Source: Pelagibacterium flavum (GTDB lineage Bacteria > Pseudomonadota > Alphaproteobacteria > Rhizobiales > Devosiaceae). From it: a DNA stretch of 64,000 nt. The notes beneath the pieces were generated by a model, which made no database searches, had not been told where the DNA came from, and saw only the letters and a program-made list of their open reading frames with translations. Positions 1 through 9,120 of the stretch are shown here, piece by piece (within the stretch, counting starts at the first letter, position 1; the number at the start of each line of letters is the position of its first letter). The DNA is taken from the NCBI RefSeq assembly GCF_025854335.1, contig NZ_CP107716.1:558001-622000 (forward strand). Direction: 5' to 3'. Both the position numbers and the translations under genes were made by a program.

Positions 1-745
1 CATAGTATGAGGCCAGCATCATGCCGGCGCGGGCCTCTGTGTCGGTGCCATCGGCGACGGCGCGGGGCAGATAGCGTCCGACCAGTTCGATCCCCAAGCG
101 GGCATAGCCATCGATCAGGGGGTGCGCCTTGATATTGGTGAAGGCCTCGACGCAATGGGCCAGGGCATCGACGCCGGTTGCCGCGGTGACGGCAGATGGC
201 ACCGAATGGGTCAGCTCAGGATCAAGAATGGCGATGTCGGCAAGCATGTGCTCGCTTTCGACGGCCAGCTTGGCGAGGGTTTCGGGGTCGGTCACCAGCG
301 CGCGCGTTCCGGCTTCCGAGCCGGTGCCCGATGTGGTGGGAACCTGAACCAGCGCGGTGCGGCGTCCATTGATCTTGCCCGCGCCGACCACCTCGGGGAC
401 CGATTGTTCGGCATCCCAGAGGACGGCGACAAGCTTGGCAACATCCATGACCGAGCCGCCGCCCAGCCCGATCACGAGATCGGGGCGGAACTGGCGGGCC
501 TCGGCAAGCACGGCCTCGACCGCGGGCAGGTCTGGCTCGGGGGGCAGGTCGAGATGGACATGGACCGAAGATTTGATGCCGATGCGGTCAACGAACGGTG
601 CGGTGGGCGCCATGGCGACGACGAAGACACGGGAAAAGCCGTTGACGAAATCTTGCAGCCGGGACAATGCACCGGCGCCGATTTCAAGGCGCCTGGGCTG
701 GGCGAGCGTTATGGGGCGGGCCATCGAGAGCATCGGTTCAGCCAT
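1..745 (-). CDS. Iron-containing alcohol dehydrogenase (partial, 3' end outside window)
   Basis: The N-terminal 248 codons of a group III (iron-dependent) alcohol dehydrogenase, a family that interconverts alcohols or hydroxy acids with aldehydes or keto acids using NAD(P). The reading frame is open from ATG at 745 to the window edge. The nucleotide-binding motif GLGGGSVMDVAK, the loop PTTSGTGSEAG and the metal-site stretch DALAHCVEAF are visible; the C-terminal metal-binding histidines lie outside the window. Its start overlaps the end of the upstream DapA-type gene by 8 bases, so it is the last visible gene of a coupled minus-strand operon. It probably reduces or oxidises an aldehyde released by the lyase; substrate unknown. 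Maleylacetate-reductase-like relatives are an alternative. Confidence 0.85.
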   Translation of the reverse strand, partial: MAEPMLSMARPITLAQPRRLEIGAGALSRLQDFVNGFSRVFVVAMAPTAPFVDRIGIKSSVHVHLDLPPEPDLPAVEAVLAEARQFRPDLVIGLGGGSVMDVAKLVAVLWDAEQSVPEVVGAGKINGRRTALVQVPTTSGTGSEAGTRALVTDPETLAKLAVESEHMLADIAILDPELTHSVPSAVTAATGVDALAHCVEAFTNIKAHPLIDGYARLGIELVGRYLPRAVADGTDTEARAGMMLASYY

Positions 746-1670
746 TGTCCTGCTCCTCGAGCGCGGCCATCTGCGCCCAGACGTCGTTGCACTGGGCCTC
801 GTCCAGCGGGACGAGGGGCGGGCGGACGCGCGTCCAGCCCTCATGGTTGCGGCGGCGGGCCAGCATGGCCTTGACGGTGGGGAGCTGAACATAAGCGTTG
901 GAGAGATTGCGCCAGGCCTCGATACGGGACTGGGCGTGATCGACTTCGGCGGCGCGCGTCGCGTCGTGCCAATTGTCAAAGACCACCCGCAAATGGTTGG
1001 CGATCAGGTTCGAGCTCGAAGTGATGCAGCCGGCGCCGCCCGAACGCAGCAGCGGGAGCATGAAGGGATCGGCGCCCGCAAAAACCGAGAAGTTTTCAAA
1101 GGCATTGGCGAAGGCCTGCATGCTTTCGAGTTTGCCCGAGCTGTCCTTGATGCCGATCACCGTGCCGGGGAAGCTTTCGAGCAGCCGGCCCACGAGCTCG
1201 AGCGAAAGCCCGACCTGAGCGATGGGCGGGATATGATAGAGAACGATGCGCAGATCGTTGCTCGCCACGCCCTCGATCAGCTCGGCATAGAATCGGAACA
1301 GGCCCTCGTCGGTGACGCCCTTGTAATAGAAGGGCGGCAGGACGACCGTTGCGGCAACGCCCGCTTCGACCGCGTGCCGGATGAGGGCGACGCTATCGGC
1401 GACATTGGTCTGGGAGGTGCCGGGCATCAGGCGTTTGGGGTCGATGCCCGAAGCGATGACATGCTCGAGCAAAGCCTGGCGCTGGGCAATGGAAAAAGAA
1501 TTGGCCTCGCCCGTGGTGCCCAGAAGCGCGATGCCGTCGCAGCCTTCTTCGAGCAGCGATTTGGCGTGGATCGCAAAGGCCGCGTGGTTGGGTTCGCCAG
1601 AGGCAAGGACCGGGGTTGCGGCGGCGCAATAGACGCCGCTTATGGGAAGATTGCGGGCGGGGTTCATCAT
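738..1670 (-). CDS. DapA/NanA-family aldolase or lyase (class I)
   Basis: A 310-residue TIM-barrel member of the dihydrodipicolinate synthase/N-acetylneuraminate lyase superfamily, which forms or cleaves a C-C bond through a Schiff base. Visible are the GTTGE phosphate/carboxylate loop (51-55), Tyr145 in VLYHIPP and the Schiff-base Lys175 in GIKDSSG. It sits in a catabolic operon with a PdxA2 homologue, so a sugar-acid aldolase or dehydratase is more likely than lysine biosynthesis. The start ATG overlaps the pdxA2-like stop by 4 bases (ATGA), a sign of translational coupling. Exact substrate not predictable. Confidence 0.85.
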   Translation of the reverse strand: MMNPARNLPISGVYCAAATPVLASGEPNHAAFAIHAKSLLEEGCDGIALLGTTGEANSFSIAQRQALLEHVIASGIDPKRLMPGTSQTNVADSVALIRHAVEAGVAATVVLPPFYYKGVTDEGLFRFYAELIEGVASNDLRIVLYHIPPIAQVGLSLELVGRLLESFPGTVIGIKDSSGKLESMQAFANAFENFSVFAGADPFMLPLLRSGGAGCITSSSNLIANHLRVVFDNWHDATRAAEVDHAQSRIEAWRNLSNAYVQLPTVKAMLARRRNHEGWTRVRPPLVPLDEAQCNDVWAQMAALEEQDNG

Positions 1671-2614
1671 TTGCTCCCGGCAGCCAGCCGGCGCGCATAG
1701 GCGATGGCGGCATTCATGTTGGTGTGGTTGGCCTTGCCGGTGCCGGCAATGTCGAAGGCCGTGCCGTGATCGACCGAGGTGCGGTCGATGGGCAGGCCGA
1801 GCGAGACATTGACCGCGGTATCGAAGGCAACGAGCTTGATGGGGATGTGGCCCTGGTCGTGATATTGGGCGACCACCAGATCGAAAGCGCCATTATAGGC
1901 CCGGTGATAGACGGTGTCGGCGGAAATGGGGCCGGTGACGTCGATCCCTTCGGCGCGAGCCATGTCGACGGCGGGGACAATCTGTTGGTCATCCTCGGTG
2001 CCGAACAGGCCGCTTTCGCCGCAATGGGGATTGATCCCGGCAACGGCGATGCGGGGCTTTTCGTATCCGATGCGCTTGAGATGATCGTTGCCGGCGCGGA
2101 TGGTGTCGAGAATGCGGGCGGGGGTGGCGCGGTCGATAGCGGTCTTGAGCGAGACGTGGGTCGAGACGTGGATGACTTTCAGCCGCTCGGACGCCAGCAG
2201 CATGAAGGCCGATTTTTGCCCCGTCAGCGCGGCGAGCATTCCGGTGTGGCCGTCATAATGGTGGCCCGCGAGATTGAGGGCCTCCTTGTTGATCGGTGCG
2301 GTGACGATGCAGCCGATGGCATCGTCAAGGGCGTCGGTGACGGCCCCCGCGATAAAGCGGTAGGCGGCATCGCCGGCGCGGGCGTCGAGCTTGCCCCAGG
2401 GGAGGGCGCCGCCTTCAATTTCGAAATCGATGACCAGTGCATCTAGATCGAGGCTGACGCCGGTGGCGCGGGCCGCGGCTTCGAGGGTGGCGCGATGGCC
2501 GTAGATGCGGGTGCGTTCACGCCCGGCATCATCCATTTCGGCCACGGCGCGCACCGTGATCTCGGGGCCGACGCCGGCGGGGTCGCCCATTGTAATGCCG
2601 ATGATGGCGCTCAC
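1667..2614 (-). CDS. pdxA2: PdxA2-type 4-phosphate dehydrogenase (acid-sugar catabolism)
   Basis: A 315-residue homologue of 4-hydroxythreonine-4-phosphate dehydrogenase. Metal-binding regions are recognisable: HTGML, STHVSL and YHDQGHIP, with the N-terminal signature [13 protein letters not shown]. In the PdxA2 branch, partners of DUF1537 kinases oxidise and decarboxylate phosphorylated four-carbon acids such as D-threonate 4-phosphate to dihydroxyacetone phosphate. A DUF1537 kinase gene is present in the divergent operon (9117-10151), which favours this role over pyridoxal phosphate synthesis. The start is GTG, overlapping the preceding stop (GTGA). Confidence 0.87.
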   Translation of the reverse strand: MSAIIGITMGDPAGVGPEITVRAVAEMDDAGRERTRIYGHRATLEAAARATGVSLDLDALVIDFEIEGGALPWGKLDARAGDAAYRFIAGAVTDALDDAIGCIVTAPINKEALNLAGHHYDGHTGMLAALTGQKSAFMLLASERLKVIHVSTHVSLKTAIDRATPARILDTIRAGNDHLKRIGYEKPRIAVAGINPHCGESGLFGTEDDQQIVPAVDMARAEGIDVTGPISADTVYHRAYNGAFDLVVAQYHDQGHIPIKLVAFDTAVNVSLGLPIDRTSVDHGTAFDIAGTGKANHTNMNAAIAYARRLAAGSK

Positions 2615-3780
2615 GCTGTTTCTCCGTCGATCCAGCCCTTGGGCAGGTGGACATATTTGATGGCCCTGCGGAAATAGGTGTAGGCCACGTGCAAATCACC
2701 GTCCTCGCCTTCGAGAAGATAAGGGTAGGACAATTCCTTGTTGCGCCCGTCCTCGGAATTGTTCGAGAGGCAGGTTCCGGCGCTGTCATCGATGACGCGG
2801 CGGAGGGGAAAGGTCTTGCCGCCATCGGTCGAAATGCAAAGGCTGAGTGGCGCGCGCGGCACGCCCCAGACCGGAGCGCAACCGCCGGTCGCGTCTGGGC
2901 GGTCGTCGCCTTCTTCGATCTCGTCATAAAGGGAGGTCCGGCGGTCGGGCGAGGTGGCTGCGGACGCCGGGTTGCAGACCATGGCCAGCCGGCCGTCGGC
3001 GAGGCGGATGACGTTGATCGATGAATTGTTGTTGGGCACGTCGGTGGGGCGCGGTTCGGACCAGGTGTGTCCGCCATCCTGGCTTTCCGAGCGGTGCACG
3101 AAATCGGACTGGCGGCGGCGATAGAAGGCGACCATCTCGTTTCCGTCGAGTGGCACTATGGTCATGTGAACCGAGCCGATGGAGCCGGGGACCTCCTCGA
3201 GCGTCCATGTGTTTCCATCGTCGTGGCTCGTGGCGACGGCGGCGGTATCGTGGCTGCCGTTCCAGCGCTGACCGGGGCGGGGAATGCAGCGGAAGACCGG
3301 CATCATCCATGCGCCATCGGCGCGGCGAACGAAACGGGCACGGATGAAGCTGCCGAGCGGCAGATCGATGGTGCGCGGCTCACCGGCCGTGAGGATGCCG
3401 TCGGTCAAGGTGATGTTCCGGGCCCGCAGCAGGCATTCGTCCTGATTGCCGGCGGGCTGAGCCGTATGGAAGAGCTGCCAATGGTGCCCGTTATGGGCGA
3501 GCACCGGGTTCTGCTCGGAACGGTTCGGATCGTCCGACAGCCGGACCGGTGCGCTCCATGTGTCCGACCCTGGGGCGAGCGTGCTCGCAAAGATCGAAAT
3601 GTCTGATTTGCCCTCGAGCGTCCCGCCAAACCACAGGCAGGCCAGCGTCCCGTCTTCGAAGCGCTCGATGAAGGCTGCATGGTTCTGTACCATTGGCGAG
3701 GGCAGAAGGGCTTGCCGGCCGCCATCAGGGCGATCCGAGAGCTGTCCTGTCATGTTCCTGGCGATGTCGTCGGGAGACAT
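2611..3780 (-). CDS. Sialidase-family (Asp-box/BNR) protein, cytoplasmic
   Basis: A 389-residue protein of the BNR-repeat-like exo-sialidase family, a six-bladed propeller fold. Three Asp-box motifs are readable: [16 protein letters not shown] and STDGGKTF. The end [20 protein letters not shown] is typical of the family branch with a conserved propeller closure. No signal peptide is visible, so the substrate would have to be imported. It is the first gene of the minus-strand operon. True sialic-acid hydrolysis is doubtful because no other sialic-acid gene is present apart from a generic DapA-type lyase; action on another glycoside, or an isomerase or lyase role, is possible. Confidence 0.8.
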   Translation of the reverse strand: MSPDDIARNMTGQLSDRPDGGRQALLPSPMVQNHAAFIERFEDGTLACLWFGGTLEGKSDISIFASTLAPGSDTWSAPVRLSDDPNRSEQNPVLAHNGHHWQLFHTAQPAGNQDECLLRARNITLTDGILTAGEPRTIDLPLGSFIRARFVRRADGAWMMPVFRCIPRPGQRWNGSHDTAAVATSHDDGNTWTLEEVPGSIGSVHMTIVPLDGNEMVAFYRRRQSDFVHRSESQDGGHTWSEPRPTDVPNNNSSINVIRLADGRLAMVCNPASAATSPDRRTSLYDEIEEGDDRPDATGGCAPVWGVPRAPLSLCISTDGGKTFPLRRVIDDSAGTCLSNNSEDGRNKELSYPYLLEGEDGDLHVAYTYFRRAIKYVHLPKGWIDGETA

Positions 3781-4076
3781 GGCTCCTCCTTGTTTTTCCC
3801 GTCATACCTCCACTGCCGCAATAAAGTTGTCAAGTTATCCAGCTATAAAAAGTTGTAAGATATTTTTGCAGATTTGCAAAATAGGTAATAAGAACAGAGA
3901 TTTATATCAACGATATGCGTGAGCAAATATGACAATATGGATTTGCGTTTGACAAATTGGTGCGGGCTGTGAATAGTGGCGGCCGGTCCTTTCGGTACGG
4001 AAAGGTCCAAAAAATTGCGGCTGAGCGCCCGGCAGCGCCGGTCAGCCGCTCGATGAAGCTGCCAAGGGAGGAAGCC
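3781..4076. promoter_or_regulatory. Divergent regulatory region between the two catabolic operons
   Basis: A 296-bp gap with a strongly AT-rich core (about 3800-3960) between divergent operons. A candidate plus-strand promoter is TTGACA at 3949-3954, a 17-base spacer, then a weak AATAGT at 3972-3977. Short inverted repeats lie beside it: GCAAAT (3923-3928) with ATTTGC (3941-3946), and ATTTG (3941-3945) with CAAAT (3953-3957). These are candidate operators for the FadR-type regulator encoded at the end of the plus operon. Inference only. Confidence 0.5.
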
Positions 4077-5582
4077 TTGACCCTGAGATATCTGATTGCC
4101 GGCGCGCTTGTTGCGTCTGTTGCGACAAGCCCGGCCCTGGCCCAGGACAATACCGACATTACGGTGGTTCTGAGCGAAGAACTCGATCTCGTCGAACCGT
4201 GCATGGCCACCCGCTCCAATATCGGGCGCGTCATCATGCAGAATGTGAGCGAAACGCTGACCGAACTCGACGTTCGCGGCGACGAGGGGCTGATGCCGCG
4301 TCTCGCCGAGAGCTGGGAAGACATGGGCGATGGCGTGTGGCGCTTCAATCTGCGTCCCGGCGTGACCTTTTCGGACGGCTCGGCTTTCGACGCCGAGGAC
4401 GTCAAGCACTCGTTCGATCGGGTTTTCTCCGATCAGATCACCTGCGAGAGCGCCCGCTATTTCGCCGATACGGAGCTGACATTTGACGTCGTCGACGATC
4501 TGACAGTCGACGTGACGGCTGATCCGGCTCAGCCGATCCTGCCGCTGCTCATGACGCTGGTGACCATCGTTCCCTCGGAAACGCCGATGGAATTCGTGCG
4601 CGAGCCTGTTGGCACCGGTCCTTATGCCCTGACCGAATGGCAGGCGGGACAGCATATCCTGCTCGAGCGCCGCGATGATTACTGGGGCGAGATGCCGGAA
4701 GTGACTTCGGCGCGCTATGTGTTCCGGTCCGAGCCCGCGGTCCGCGCCGCAATGGTGGAAACCGGGGAAGCCGATATCGCTCCGCAGATCACCGAGCTTG
4801 AAGCCACCAACCCGGCGACCGATTTTTCCTATCCCAACTCGGAAACCGTTTATCTGCGCATCGACAGCTCCGACGCGCCGACCAACGACATCCGCGTGCG
4901 TCAGGCGCTCAATGCGGCGATCGACCGCGAGGCGTTCATTGGCACGCTGTTGTCGGAAGGAACCGATCTTGCCGTAGCGATAGTGCCGCCGACGACCCTG
5001 GGCTGGAATGGCGATCTCACCCCGCCCGCCTATGATCCCGACCTCGCACGGCAATTGCTGGCCGAGGCCGAAGCGGATGGCGTGGATGTGAGCCTGCCCA
5101 TCGAAATCATCGCCCGCACGGAAAACTTCCCCAATGTGACCGAAGTCACCGAGGCGCTGACCCAGATGCTGACCGAAGTGGGGTTCAACGCATCGCTGCG
5201 CATGGTGGAAGTGGCTGAGCACGAGCAGTTCTACTCCAAGCCCTATCCCGAGAGCGAAGGCACGCGGCTGATCCTGGCCCAGCACGACAATGGTCGCGGC
5301 GATCCGGTGTTTTCGATGTACTTCAAGTACCACAGCGATGGGACGCAGTCGGGCATTGCCGATCCGCATGCCGACGATTTGATCGAGCGCGCAACTGCGG
5401 CGACCGGCGAAGAACGCGAAGCGCTCTGGTCTGAACTGTTCGCCTATGTGCAGGACGAAGTGGTGGCCGATGTGCTGCTGTTCCACATGGTCGGCCATAG
5501 CCGGGTCAGCGAGCGGCTGGACTTCATGCCCTCGATTGCCACCAACCAGCAATTGCAGCTGTCGCAAATCGGCTTCAACTAG
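4077..5582 (+). CDS. ABC transporter substrate-binding protein, family 5 (peptide/oligosaccharide)
   Basis: A 501-residue periplasmic binding protein of the DppA/OppA family (SBP_bac_5). The start was set at TTG 4077 because AAGGGAGG lies 4-10 bases upstream and the protein then opens directly with a signal peptide (LRYLIAGALVASVATSPALAQ). Earlier ATGs lack a ribosome site. Features include TFSDGSAFDAEDVKHSFDR and PVGTGPYALTEWQAGQ, both typical of the family. It delivers substrate to the permeases encoded next. Since the locus encodes acid-sugar enzymes, the ligand may be a sugar-acid conjugate or oligosaccharide rather than a peptide. Confidence 0.9.
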   Translation: MTLRYLIAGALVASVATSPALAQDNTDITVVLSEELDLVEPCMATRSNIGRVIMQNVSETLTELDVRGDEGLMPRLAESWEDMGDGVWRFNLRPGVTFSDGSAFDAEDVKHSFDRVFSDQITCESARYFADTELTFDVVDDLTVDVTADPAQPILPLLMTLVTIVPSETPMEFVREPVGTGPYALTEWQAGQHILLERRDDYWGEMPEVTSARYVFRSEPAVRAAMVETGEADIAPQITELEATNPATDFSYPNSETVYLRIDSSDAPTNDIRVRQALNAAIDREAFIGTLLSEGTDLAVAIVPPTTLGWNGDLTPPAYDPDLARQLLAEAEADGVDVSLPIEIIARTENFPNVTEVTEALTQMLTEVGFNASLRMVEVAEHEQFYSKPYPESEGTRLILAQHDNGRGDPVFSMYFKYHSDGTQSGIADPHADDLIERATAATGEEREALWSELFAYVQDEVVADVLLFHMVGHSRVSERLDFMPSIATNQQLQLSQIGFN

Positions 5583-5599
5583 AGGCTGGACATTGTGTC

Positions 5600-5635
5600 G
5601 GGCGGCGCGGGATCATCTCCCGCGCCGCCCTTTTT
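5600..5635 (+). terminator. Intra-operon hairpin with U-tract after the binding-protein gene
   Basis: A perfect 13-bp stem, GGGCGGCGCGGGA (5600-5612) with TCCCGCGCCGCCC (5618-5630), a 5-base loop and TTTTT at 5631-5635. It lies between the binding-protein gene and the permeases. As in other binding-protein-dependent importers it probably attenuates transcription or stabilises the upstream mRNA, so that binding protein is made in excess. Confidence 0.85.
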
Positions 5636-5658
5636 CTAAAATCGATTGGTGAACCGCA

Positions 5659-6573
5659 ATGATGAAACTGATCGGCCAGAGAGCGATCGCCAGTCTGCTG
5701 TCGCTCATCGTCCTGATGGTGCTCGTGTTTTTTCTCTCGCGACTGACGGGTGATCCGGCGGCGCTGTTCCTGCCGATCGATGCGACCGAGGAGATGAAGC
5801 AGCAGTTCCGGGCGCTTAACGGGCTGGATCGTCCCATCATCGAACAGTTCGGGCTCTATGTCTGGGATCTGATCCATCTCGATTTCGGGGAATCGCTGCG
5901 ACGGGCCCGTCCGGCCATCGATGTGGTGATCGAAGCCTATGCCTGGACCCTGCCGCTGGCGCTGATCACCATGACGCTGGTGATTGTCGCCGCCATCGTT
6001 TTGGGCTCGATTGCCGCGTTCAATGTCGGCGGGCTCATCGATCGCGGGATTTCGGTGGTTTCGCTGATCGGGGCGTCGGCTCCCGATTTCTGGATCGCCA
6101 TTGTCGCCATCGTGCTGTTTGCGATCAACCTGGCGTGGCTGCCCACGTCGGGGGTGGGGACGCCCTGGCACTGGATCATGCCGGTCGCCGTGCTGTTCAT
6201 CCGCCCGTTCGGGCTGATCGTGCAGGTGGTGCGCGGGTCCATGCTGCAGGCGCTATCGGCGCCCTATGTGAAGACGGCGCGGGCCAAGGGCGTCAAGAAC
6301 CGGCCGCTCATTTTCGTGCACACGCTGCGCAACGCCATGCTGCCGGTGATCACGGTGATCGGGGATCAGGCCGCCGCGCTGCTCAATGGCGCCGTGATCG
6401 TCGAAACGATCTTCGGGTTTCCCGGAATCGGCAAGCTGATGATCGATTCGATCCTGCAGCGCGATTTCAACGTGGTGATGGCCGCGATCCTTGTGACCGC
6501 GATTGCCATTTTCATCATGAACATCCTGATCGACATCGCCTATTCGGTGCTCGATCCGCGCATCCGGCAATAG
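5659..6573 (+). CDS. ABC transporter permease, DppB type
   Basis: A 304-residue inner-membrane permease of the binding-protein-dependent (BPD_transp_1) family with about six membrane segments. The N-terminal helix SLLSLIVLMVLVFFLSRL is followed by GDPAALFLP, as in DppB. The EAA-type cytoplasmic loop is seen around YVKTARAKGVKNRPLIFVHT. It forms a heterodimer with the following DppC-type permease. Start could be ATG 5659 or ATG 5662. Confidence 0.9.
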   Translation: MMKLIGQRAIASLLSLIVLMVLVFFLSRLTGDPAALFLPIDATEEMKQQFRALNGLDRPIIEQFGLYVWDLIHLDFGESLRRARPAIDVVIEAYAWTLPLALITMTLVIVAAIVLGSIAAFNVGGLIDRGISVVSLIGASAPDFWIAIVAIVLFAINLAWLPTSGVGTPWHWIMPVAVLFIRPFGLIVQVVRGSMLQALSAPYVKTARAKGVKNRPLIFVHTLRNAMLPVITVIGDQAAALLNGAVIVETIFGFPGIGKLMIDSILQRDFNVVMAAILVTAIAIFIMNILIDIAYSVLDPRIRQ

Positions 6574-6584
6574 GAGGGATGTCC

Positions 6585-7511
6585 GTGACCGATATCACAG
6601 CTTCAAAATCCATTCCCGAAGAGCCAAGAAGCGGGGCGAGGGCACTGATTTCGATGGTCTGGCGCGACAAGTTCGCACTGGTTTCCGCATTGTTTCTGCT
6701 CGTGGTCATCGTGTGCGCGATCATCGGGCCGGCGCTGCTGGGCGATCTTGCGACCTCGCAGAATCTGCGGGGGCGCAACAGCCCGCCTTTCGACCTGACG
6801 CGTGGCTGGATCTTCGTTCTGGGAGGAGATTCGCTGGGGCGCCCCATGCTGGCCCGGCTGGTTGTCGCGGCGCAAAGCACAATGCTGGTCGCTGCCGGAG
6901 CCGTGGCGCTGGCGCTCAGTGTCGGGGCGCTGTTCGGGCTGATTGCCGGCTATATGGGAAAGAACGTCTCCCAGCTCATCATGCGGCTGGCCGACGTCAT
7001 CATGAGTTTCCCCTCTCTGCTGTTGGCCGTGGTGGTGCTTTACGTTCTGGGGCCGTCGATCCCCAACATGATCCTGGTGCTGGCGATTACCCGCATTCCG
7101 ATCTATCTGCGAACGACGCGCGCCGAGGTGCTCGAAGTGCGCGAGCGCATGTTCGTCCAGGCGGCGGTGGTGATGGGGGCGTCCAACATCCGGATCGTGC
7201 TGCGCCATATCCTGCCGGTGATCGCGCCGACGCTGGTGACCATTGCCACGCTTGATTTCGCCTTCGTGATGCTGGCCGAATCCTCACTGTCGTTTCTGGG
7301 TATCGGCATCCAGCCGCCCAATATCACCTGGGGCCTGATGGTCAGTCAGGGGCGGCCCTATCTCAATACCGCCTGGTGGCTTTCGTTCTGGCCCGGCCTG
7401 ATGATCGTCCTGACGGCGCTGTCACTGAACCTGCTGTCCAACTGGATGCGCGTGGCGCTCGATCCCGCGCAGCGCTGGCGCCTCGAAAGCCGGAAGTCCG
7501 CCAATGACTGA
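6585..7511 (+). CDS. ABC transporter permease, DppC type
   Basis: A 308-residue inner-membrane permease, partner of the DppB-type protein. GTG 6585 is preferred because AGGAGGG at 6572-6578 is correctly spaced for it; an in-frame ATG at 6579 sits directly against that site. The N-terminal cytoplasmic stretch precedes a first helix (FALVSALFLLVVIVCAIIGP), and the EAA loop is seen at MFVQAAVVMGASNIRIVLRH. SSLSFLGIGIQPPNITWGLM is characteristic of DppC proteins. Its end overlaps the ATPase start by 8 bases. Confidence 0.9.
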   Translation: MTDITASKSIPEEPRSGARALISMVWRDKFALVSALFLLVVIVCAIIGPALLGDLATSQNLRGRNSPPFDLTRGWIFVLGGDSLGRPMLARLVVAAQSTMLVAAGAVALALSVGALFGLIAGYMGKNVSQLIMRLADVIMSFPSLLLAVVVLYVLGPSIPNMILVLAITRIPIYLRTTRAEVLEVRERMFVQAAVVMGASNIRIVLRHILPVIAPTLVTIATLDFAFVMLAESSLSFLGIGIQPPNITWGLMVSQGRPYLNTAWWLSFWPGLMIVLTALSLNLLSNWMRVALDPAQRWRLESRKSAND

Positions 7512-9120
7512 TGCCCTGCTTACCGTTCGTGACCTTTCGGTCGACTTTCACACGGTCCGCGGCACCGTGCATGCGGTGCGCAATGTGTCCTGGTCGGTCA
7601 ACAAGGGCGAGACCCTGGCCATTCTTGGCGAAAGCGGATCGGGCAAATCGGTCTCCGCCTCGGCGGTGATGAATTTGCTCGATACCCCGCCAGCGGAAAT
7701 AACCAGCGGGGAAATCCTGTTCGAGGGCAAGGATCTGCTCAAGGTCAGCTATGAGGAGCACCGCGCGCTCAACGGCAAGCGGATCGCCATGATCTTCCAG
7801 GATCCGCTGGGCCATCTTAATCCGGTCTATACGGTGGGCTGGCAGATCGTCGAGATGATGACAGCGCATGGTCGCCCACTCGATAGGGCCCGGGCAAGGG
7901 CGCTGGAGCTGGTGACGCGGGTGGGGATACCCGAGCCCGAAAAGGCGCTGAAGAAATATCCGCACCAGTTTTCGGGCGGCCAGCGCCAGAGGCTGATGAT
8001 CGCCATGGCGCTGATGCTCAAGCCTGACATCCTGATCGCCGATGAGCCGACCACAGCGCTGGACGTGACAATCCAGGCCGAGGTGCTGGCGCTGCTCAAG
8101 GAATTGCAGGCGGAAACAGGCATGGGGCTGGTGCTGATTACCCACGATCTGGGCGTGGTGGCGGAGATCGCCGACCGGGTCGTGGTGATGAGCCAGGGCG
8201 AAATCGCCGAGCGCGGCACGGCCCGCGAGGTCTATCACAACCCCCAGCATCCCTACACCAAAAAGCTGATCGGGGCGGCGCCGGGCAAGGGCGCGATCAA
8301 GACGCTCCAAGCCGATGCGCCGGCGCTGCTGGAAATTTCCGAATTCGTGAAAACCTATGGCGAATTCACCGCGCTCAAGGGCGTATCGCTCACGCTGGCG
8401 CGCGGCCAGAGCCTGGCCGTGGTCGGGGAGAGCGGATCGGGCAAATCGACGCTGGCGCGGACTCTGTTGCGGCTCGAAAAGCCCGACAGCGGCAAGGCGC
8501 TCTGGAAGGGGCGCGATCTGGTCACCATGCCGGCGCGCGACCTTCTTGCGGTGCGGCGCGAAATCCAGATGGTGTTTCAGGACCCCACCCAATCGCTCAA
8601 TCCGCGCATGTCCGTCTATCAGCTGATCTCTGAGGGCTGGGACATTCACAGGTTGATACCCGACCGCAGGGCAAGGCGCCAGCGGGTTGCCGAACTGCTC
8701 GAACAGGTCGGGCTGCTGGCTGAACACGCATCGCGCTATCCGCATCAGTTTTCGGGCGGGCAACGCCAGCGCATCGCCATTGCGCGGGCCCTGGCGCTGG
8801 AACCGGACCTTATCATCTGCGACGAGGCGGTTTCCGCGCTCGACGTTTCGGTGCAGGCACAAGTGATGGCGCTGCTAGACGACCTGCGGGAGCGGCTGGG
8901 CATTTCGTATCTGTTTATCGCTCACGACCTTGGTGTGGTGCGCGATTTTGCCGATACAGTCGTGGTGATGAAAGCGGGCGAGATCGTCGAGCGTGGGCCG
9001 ACCGAGGCGATTTTTTCGGCGCCCCGGCATCCCTATACGCAGCGGCTTTTGGCCGCCAATCTCGATCCCGACCCCGATGTTCAGGCGCAGCGGCGGCTGG
9101 CCGGCGCCGCAACGCAATGA
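7504..9120 (+). CDS. Fused dipeptide-type ABC ATPase (DppD-DppF in one chain)
   Basis: A 538-residue ATPase with two complete nucleotide-binding domains, equivalent to DppD and DppF fused, as in GsiA and YejF. Walker A GESGSGKS occurs twice (about residues 43 and 310), each with a signature FSGGQRQR and a Walker B (ILIADEP; LIICDEA). It drives import through the preceding permeases. It overlaps both neighbours (8 bases upstream, 4 bases ATGA with the kinase gene), so transport and metabolism are coupled in one transcript. Confidence 0.93.
   Translation: MTDALLTVRDLSVDFHTVRGTVHAVRNVSWSVNKGETLAILGESGSGKSVSASAVMNLLDTPPAEITSGEILFEGKDLLKVSYEEHRALNGKRIAMIFQDPLGHLNPVYTVGWQIVEMMTAHGRPLDRARARALELVTRVGIPEPEKALKKYPHQFSGGQRQRLMIAMALMLKPDILIADEPTTALDVTIQAEVLALLKELQAETGMGLVLITHDLGVVAEIADRVVVMSQGEIAERGTAREVYHNPQHPYTKKLIGAAPGKGAIKTLQADAPALLEISEFVKTYGEFTALKGVSLTLARGQSLAVVGESGSGKSTLARTLLRLEKPDSGKALWKGRDLVTMPARDLLAVRREIQMVFQDPTQSLNPRMSVYQLISEGWDIHRLIPDRRARRQRVAELLEQVGLLAEHASRYPHQFSGGQRQRIAIARALALEPDLIICDEAVSALDVSVQAQVMALLDDLRERLGISYLFIAHDLGVVRDFADTVVVMKAGEIVERGPTEAIFSAPRHPYTQRLLAANLDPDPDVQAQRRLAGAATQ

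Noticed and set aside
122..874. Long plus-strand frames over the alcohol dehydrogenase and lyase genes (for example 122-874 and 357-1700)
   Set aside because: They are low-quality, Arg/Gly/Ala-rich shadows of the clear minus-strand genes, with no domain resemblance.
738..3780. Complete sialic-acid catabolic operon
   Set aside because: Only a generic DapA-type lyase and an Asp-box protein fit; ManNAc kinase, epimerase and deacetylase genes are absent, while DUF1537 and PdxA2 point to acid sugars.
3843..5567. 574-codon minus-strand frame over the binding-protein gene
   Set aside because: Histidine/arginine-rich antisense shadow; the plus strand has a signal peptide, ribosome site and family motifs.
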